Positions 22,805 through 26,068 of a stretch of 26,068 bases of DNA are shown in pieces. Origin of the DNA: Bacillota bacterium (GTDB lineage Bacteria > Bacillota > Clostridia > Acetivibrionales > DSM-1351); NCBI GenBank assembly GCA_023433945.1, contig JAEYTP010000001.1:1-26068 (forward strand), written 5' to 3'. Position numbers and translations under genes: made by a program. The notes beneath the pieces were generated by a model. It made no database searches. It saw only the letters and a list, made by a program, of their open reading frames with translations, and was not told where the DNA came from. Position 1 is the stretch's first letter; each line of letters starts with the position of its first letter.

Positions 22805-25800
22805 TGAAGAATGCACACTTAAAGGATACTTTACGCGAAGTATGGAAGACAAAGAGTAGATTTATAGCCATATTTTCAATCATTGCTTTGGGAACAGGGT
22901 TCTTTTCAGGAGTAAAAGCTACTGCACCTGATATGAAGCTGACTGCTGATCAATATTTTGTGGACAATAAACTGATGGACATTAGAATATTATCTTCCTA
23001 TGGTCTCAACGAGGATGATATTTCTGCAATTAAATCCGAAAAGAATATAAAGGGATTAATGCCATCATTTACAATAGACGCTATAGCAAAGTATGGCGCT
23101 ATAGATAGTGTAGCAAAAATACACTCAATTCCACTAGATTTACAGGAAACAGAAAACGAAGCTTATATTAATAGGGTTAGAATTATAGAAGGTAGGCTCC
23201 CAAACAATGACAAAGAATGCGTGGCGGAATACAACAATGCATCGAGCAGTCTAAAAATTGGAGATACCGTAACATTTGATACAGGAATTGCGGATAAAGA
23301 TATATCCGACTACCTTAAGCAGAATAGCTTCAAGGTTGTTGGTCTCATTGAGACTCCATATTATTTGACGATGGAAAAGGGAACTTCGTCTATTGGTAAT
23401 GGGTCTGTTTCAACGTATATTTATCTGTCGGACAAAGTATTCAAAATGGACTACTATACAGAGGCTTTTGTTACACTAAAATCGACTGAAGGATTGTCTG
23501 CTTACTCAGATGAGTATACACAAAATATAGATTCGCAGATACAAAGGTTTGAGGAGATTGCAAAGGACCGTCAACAAGCCAGATACAACGAGGTTTATTC
23601 CGAGGCAAAAGTGCAACTTGATAAAGCAAAAGCCGAATTAGAAAGTGGTGAAAAGGAGCAAAAAGAACAGCTTAGTAAAGCAGAGGAGAAGCTGATTGAT
23701 GCTAAGCAGCAGATTGAGGATGGGCGTAGACAGCTGGATAAGAGTAAAAAGGAGCTTGAAAGGAAGCTATCATCGGGACAAGAAGCGATTAATAAGGCTG
23801 AGCAACAGCTTCAACAGGGAGAACAGCAATACTCAAAACAGCTAAAAGAGTTTGAACAGAGTAAATCATTTATGACTCCAGAGCAACTAGATATGGCTCA
23901 GAGTGCCTTGTCAGCTGCCAGACAAAAGCTTGACCAGGGTAAAATAGAGCTTGAGAATAGCAAGAAGGAATTTATTGCTGGCAAAGCAAGCGGGGAGCAA
24001 GCTATCAAAAATGCTGAGGAAAAGCTAAACTCATCCCAAAGTGAGCTGGATAAAGGGCTGGTGGAATATGAGAAGAATAAAAGCGAATCAGACAAAAAGC
24101 TTGCCGAAGCAAGAGAGAAAATATTAACAGGTGAAAGTGATCTTGCAAAAATACCACAGGTGAAATGGTATGTGCTAGATAGAACAAGTAACCCGGGGTA
24201 TTCTTCATTTGAGGATGATACCCAAAGAGTGGACAATATCGCAAAGATATTTCCTGTCTTCTTCTTTATAGTTGCAGCATTTGTGTGCCTTACTACCATG
24301 ACCCGAATGGTTGAGGAACAAAGAACTCAGATAGGTACTTATAAGGCTTTGGGTTACAGTAATATGGCTATTGCTGCCAAGTTTCTAGTTTATGCAGCCG
24401 TTGCAAGTGTTTTGGGCAGCTTGGTGGGAATATCAATTGGACTTAAGGTTTTTCCTTATGTAATTTCCAATGCCTATGCAATGTTGTACCGATTACCTCC
24501 GGTTATTAGCCCGTTTAGATGGGATTATGCAATACTTATAACCATAGGTGGAGTAGTATGTTCATTTACTGCGGTATATTTTGCTTGTTACAAGGAATTG
24601 CTAGAGCAGCCCTCGCAGCTAATGCGTCCTAAATCTCCAAAGCTTGGGAAGAGGGTGTTACTTGAGAGGGCACCTTTTATATGGAAAAGGTTAGGCTTTT
24701 TCAGTAAGGTTACTGTTAGAAATCTTCTAAGATATAAAAAGAGATTTATCATGACTATGCTGGGAGTAGCGGGGTGTACCGCACTAATGCTTGCAGGATT
24801 TGGTATGAAGGATTGTATCTCAGCTATCGTACCTTTGCAGTATGGGGAGATATTTACCTATAATGCTTTAGTTGTTTTAGATGAAAATGCTGATGAAACA
24901 GAACTTGTTAGTGCAAAAGACCTTATTAAGGGTGATACCTCGGTATCTTCCATACTTGATGTGCGAGCAAAGGAGATGGAAGCGGGAGTTGAGAATGATT
25001 GGTACAATATCAATGTGATTGTTCCCCAAGATACCATGAAGTTTTCTGAATTTATCACTTTAAGGGAAGCAAAAGGGCATGACCCTATTCCATTATCAAA
25101 AGAGGGCGTAGTAATTACTCAAAAACTGGCAAATATGCTAGACCTCGATGTTGGTGATAGCATAGAGCTCAAAAATGGTGAGGCACAACAAGTATCTGTA
25201 AAGGTTACCGGGATTGCCGAAAACTATGCTATGAACTACATGTATATTTTGCCTGATAAATATGAAGAACTCTTAGGGCAAAAGCCTGTTATGAATAGCA
25301 CTTTTGTAAAATTCCATGATAGCTATATAGGCGATGAGAGTGCCTTTTCAAAGAAGCTTACCGATAATACGGCAATACTTCAAGTTTCGTTTACTAATAC
25401 TATAAAGAAATCCTTTGAGGACATGGTTGAGAATCTAAATAGTATCGTTTTTGTGCTGATATTGTCTTCCGGTGCTTTGGCGTTTGTTGTTCTGTACAAT
25501 TTGAGCAACATAAACATAACTGAAAGAATGCGAGAAATAGCAAGTATAAAAGTTTTAGGCTTCTATGACTTGGAGGTATCACAATACGTATTCAGAGAAA
25601 ATATTATACTTACAATTATAAATATTGGAGTAGGCCTATTGGCAGGAATGGTTCTGAATGACTTTGTTATGTCGACTGCAGAGACTAAAATTGTAATGTT
25701 TGGACGTGATATACATTGGTATAGCTATGTTCTTGCAGCACTTCTAACATTGGTATTTGCCGTGCTTGTTAACGCTTTAATGCATTTTAGGCTAAAAAAG

Positions 25801-25836
25801 ATTGATATGATTGAATCACTAAAATCTGTAGAGTAG
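22798..25836 (+). CDS. FtsX-family ABC permease with long extracellular coiled coil
   Basis: 1012 residues. A first membrane helix (about 20-40) is followed by a large outward domain (about 45-480) whose second part (about 250-450) is a highly charged Lys/Glu/Gln coiled coil with repeated KAEEKL, DKSKKELE and ELENSKKEF units. Then comes the first FtsX core with three helices (about 482-605; TRMVEEQRTQIGTYKALGYS), a second outward domain (about 665-875) and the second FtsX core (about 880-1010; MREIASIKVLGF). The coil may form a long probe reaching into the wall. ATG at 22798 has AAAGG five bases upstream; ATG at 22804 is the alternative. Works with the ATPase encoded just before; cargo unknown. 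Confidence 0.9.
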   Translation: MVMKNAHLKDTLREVWKTKSRFIAIFSIIALGTGFFSGVKATAPDMKLTADQYFVDNKLMDIRILSSYGLNEDDISAIKSEKNIKGLMPSFTIDAIAKYGAIDSVAKIHSIPLDLQETENEAYINRVRIIEGRLPNNDKECVAEYNNASSSLKIGDTVTFDTGIADKDISDYLKQNSFKVVGLIETPYYLTMEKGTSSIGNGSVSTYIYLSDKVFKMDYYTEAFVTLKSTEGLSAYSDEYTQNIDSQIQRFEEIAKDRQQARYNEVYSEAKVQLDKAKAELESGEKEQKEQLSKAEEKLIDAKQQIEDGRRQLDKSKKELERKLSSGQEAINKAEQQLQQGEQQYSKQLKEFEQSKSFMTPEQLDMAQSALSAARQKLDQGKIELENSKKEFIAGKASGEQAIKNAEEKLNSSQSELDKGLVEYEKNKSESDKKLAEAREKILTGESDLAKIPQVKWYVLDRTSNPGYSSFEDDTQRVDNIAKIFPVFFFIVAAFVCLTTMTRMVEEQRTQIGTYKALGYSNMAIAAKFLVYAAVASVLGSLVGISIGLKVFPYVISNAYAMLYRLPPVISPFRWDYAILITIGGVVCSFTAVYFACYKELLEQPSQLMRPKSPKLGKRVLLERAPFIWKRLGFFSKVTVRNLLRYKKRFIMTMLGVAGCTALMLAGFGMKDCISAIVPLQYGEIFTYNALVVLDENADETELVSAKDLIKGDTSVSSILDVRAKEMEAGVENDWYNINVIVPQDTMKFSEFITLREAKGHDPIPLSKEGVVITQKLANMLDLDVGDSIELKNGEAQQVSVKVTGIAENYAMNYMYILPDKYEELLGQKPVMNSTFVKFHDSYIGDESAFSKKLTDNTAILQVSFTNTIKKSFEDMVENLNSIVFVLILSSGALAFVVLYNLSNINITERMREIASIKVLGFYDLEVSQYVFRENIILTIINIGVGLLAGMVLNDFVMSTAETKIVMFGRDIHWYSYVLAALLTLVFAVLVNALMHFRLKKIDMIESLKSVE

Positions 25837-25859
25837 GGTTTTTTATAGAATAGGTTTAG

Positions 25860-25889
25860 TGCGGTACAGTTTTTTGCGGTATAGTTTCT
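25860..25889 (+). repeat. 15-bp tandem duplication
   Basis: TGCGGTACAGTTTTT (25860-25874) is followed directly by TGCGGTATAGTTTCT (25875-25889), two differences in 15. It lies between the ABC permease and the amidase-like gene. Probably a slippage product. Confidence 0.8.
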
Positions 25890-25919
25890 GAGTTACCATA
25901 ATATCAACAAAGTGATGTT

Positions 25920-25970
25920 CTAGGCATATATTATTTATAGAGGAATCTATGAGGAGGTATATATGCCTAG
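25920..25970 (+). promoter_or_regulatory. Structured start region of the amidase-like gene
   Basis: A perfect 12-bp inverted repeat, CTAGGCATATAT (25920-25931) with ATATATGCCTAG (25959-25970), brackets a 27-base loop. Inside it lies a second hairpin ATAGA-GGAA-TCTAT (25937-25950) with a GNRA-type loop, then the ribosome binding site GAGGAGG (25951-25957). The ATG (25963) is buried in the 3' arm, so the fold would hide the start codon. It is a candidate translation switch. Confidence 0.6.
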
Positions 25971-26068
25971 AATTTTTTTAAGTCCGTCAACGCAAGAGTT
26001 TAATAATTATGTAAATGGCGGAACAGAAGAACAATACATGAATATTATAGCTGATGAAATGGAACCGT
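25963..26068 (+). CDS. N-acetylmuramoyl-L-alanine amidase-like protein, 5' part
   Basis: Only the first 35 codons are in the window, so the gene is cut by its end. The start MPRIFLSPSTQEFNNYVNGG, with EEQYMNIIADEMEP after it, matches the opening strand and helix I recall from clostridial amidase-3-type enzymes, which cleave the bond between muramic acid and the stem peptide. No signal peptide, as in phage- or spore-associated members. ATG with GAGGAGG five bases upstream, set within a strong hairpin. Zinc ligands would lie beyond the window, so the assignment rests on the N-terminus only. Confidence 0.65.
   Translation, partial: MPRIFLSPSTQEFNNYVNGGTEEQYMNIIADEMEP

Noticed and set aside
23898..24299. 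133-codon minus-strand open frame, rich in Ser and Leu
   Set aside because: A mirror of the Lys/Glu/Gln coiled coil of the permease, which naturally yields long antisense frames.

Overview
The window is AT-rich DNA that looks like the chromosome of an endospore-forming, Gram-positive Clostridia member, probably Lachnospirales-like. This is judged from family content, not from a database search: a YaaH/SleL-type LysM + GH18 spore enzyme, a clostridial type IV pilus locus with a DUF4860-type protein, SLH-domain surface anchoring, a SipW-type signal peptidase with its substrates, strong AGGAGG ribosome binding sites and frequent TTG/GTG starts. No transposase, integrase, phage gene, CRISPR array or rRNA was seen.

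Layout. (1) 1-5.4 kb, housekeeping: tRNA-Leu(UAA) with a strong terminator; on the minus strand a spore cortex glycosidase and a cyclophilin lipoprotein; on the plus strand a PatB/MalY C-S lyase and a secreted copper-amine-oxidase-N-like protein with a good sigma-A promoter; then an initiator tRNA. (2) 5.45-10.8 kb, a compact type IV pilus-like operon: a candidate leader or small RNA ending in a terminator, pilC, four small membrane-anchored pilin-like genes, a PilT-type ATPase and a secreted transglutaminase-like protein. No PilB extension ATPase is present here. (3) 10.9-19.2 kb, the most interesting block: a minus-strand SARP/BTAD regulator with a degenerate GGDEF-like C-terminus lies divergent to an operon encoding SipW-type signal peptidase, three proteins with SipW-type signals (TasA/camelysin-like), a 955-residue von Willebrand factor A surface protein and an SLH protein that could anchor the assembly to the wall. 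Repeats with 11-bp phasing in front of sipW are a plausible SARP operator. (4) 19.2-21.8 kb, a convergent membrane diguanylate cyclase (7TM + PAS + intact GGDEF and I-site). (5) 22-25.8 kb, a MacB-like ABC transporter whose permease carries a long coiled coil. (6) The 5' end of an amidase-like gene whose start codon lies inside a perfect 12-bp inverted repeat.

How the parts may fit together (inference): the SARP regulator would switch on a secreted-fibre operon. SipW would process the three TasA-like subunits, the VWA protein would act as adhesin or tip, and the SLH protein would hold the structure on the cell wall. The diguanylate cyclase just beyond the operon, the GGDEF-like remnant in the regulator and the nearby pilus genes make c-di-GMP control of surface life an attractive but untested link.
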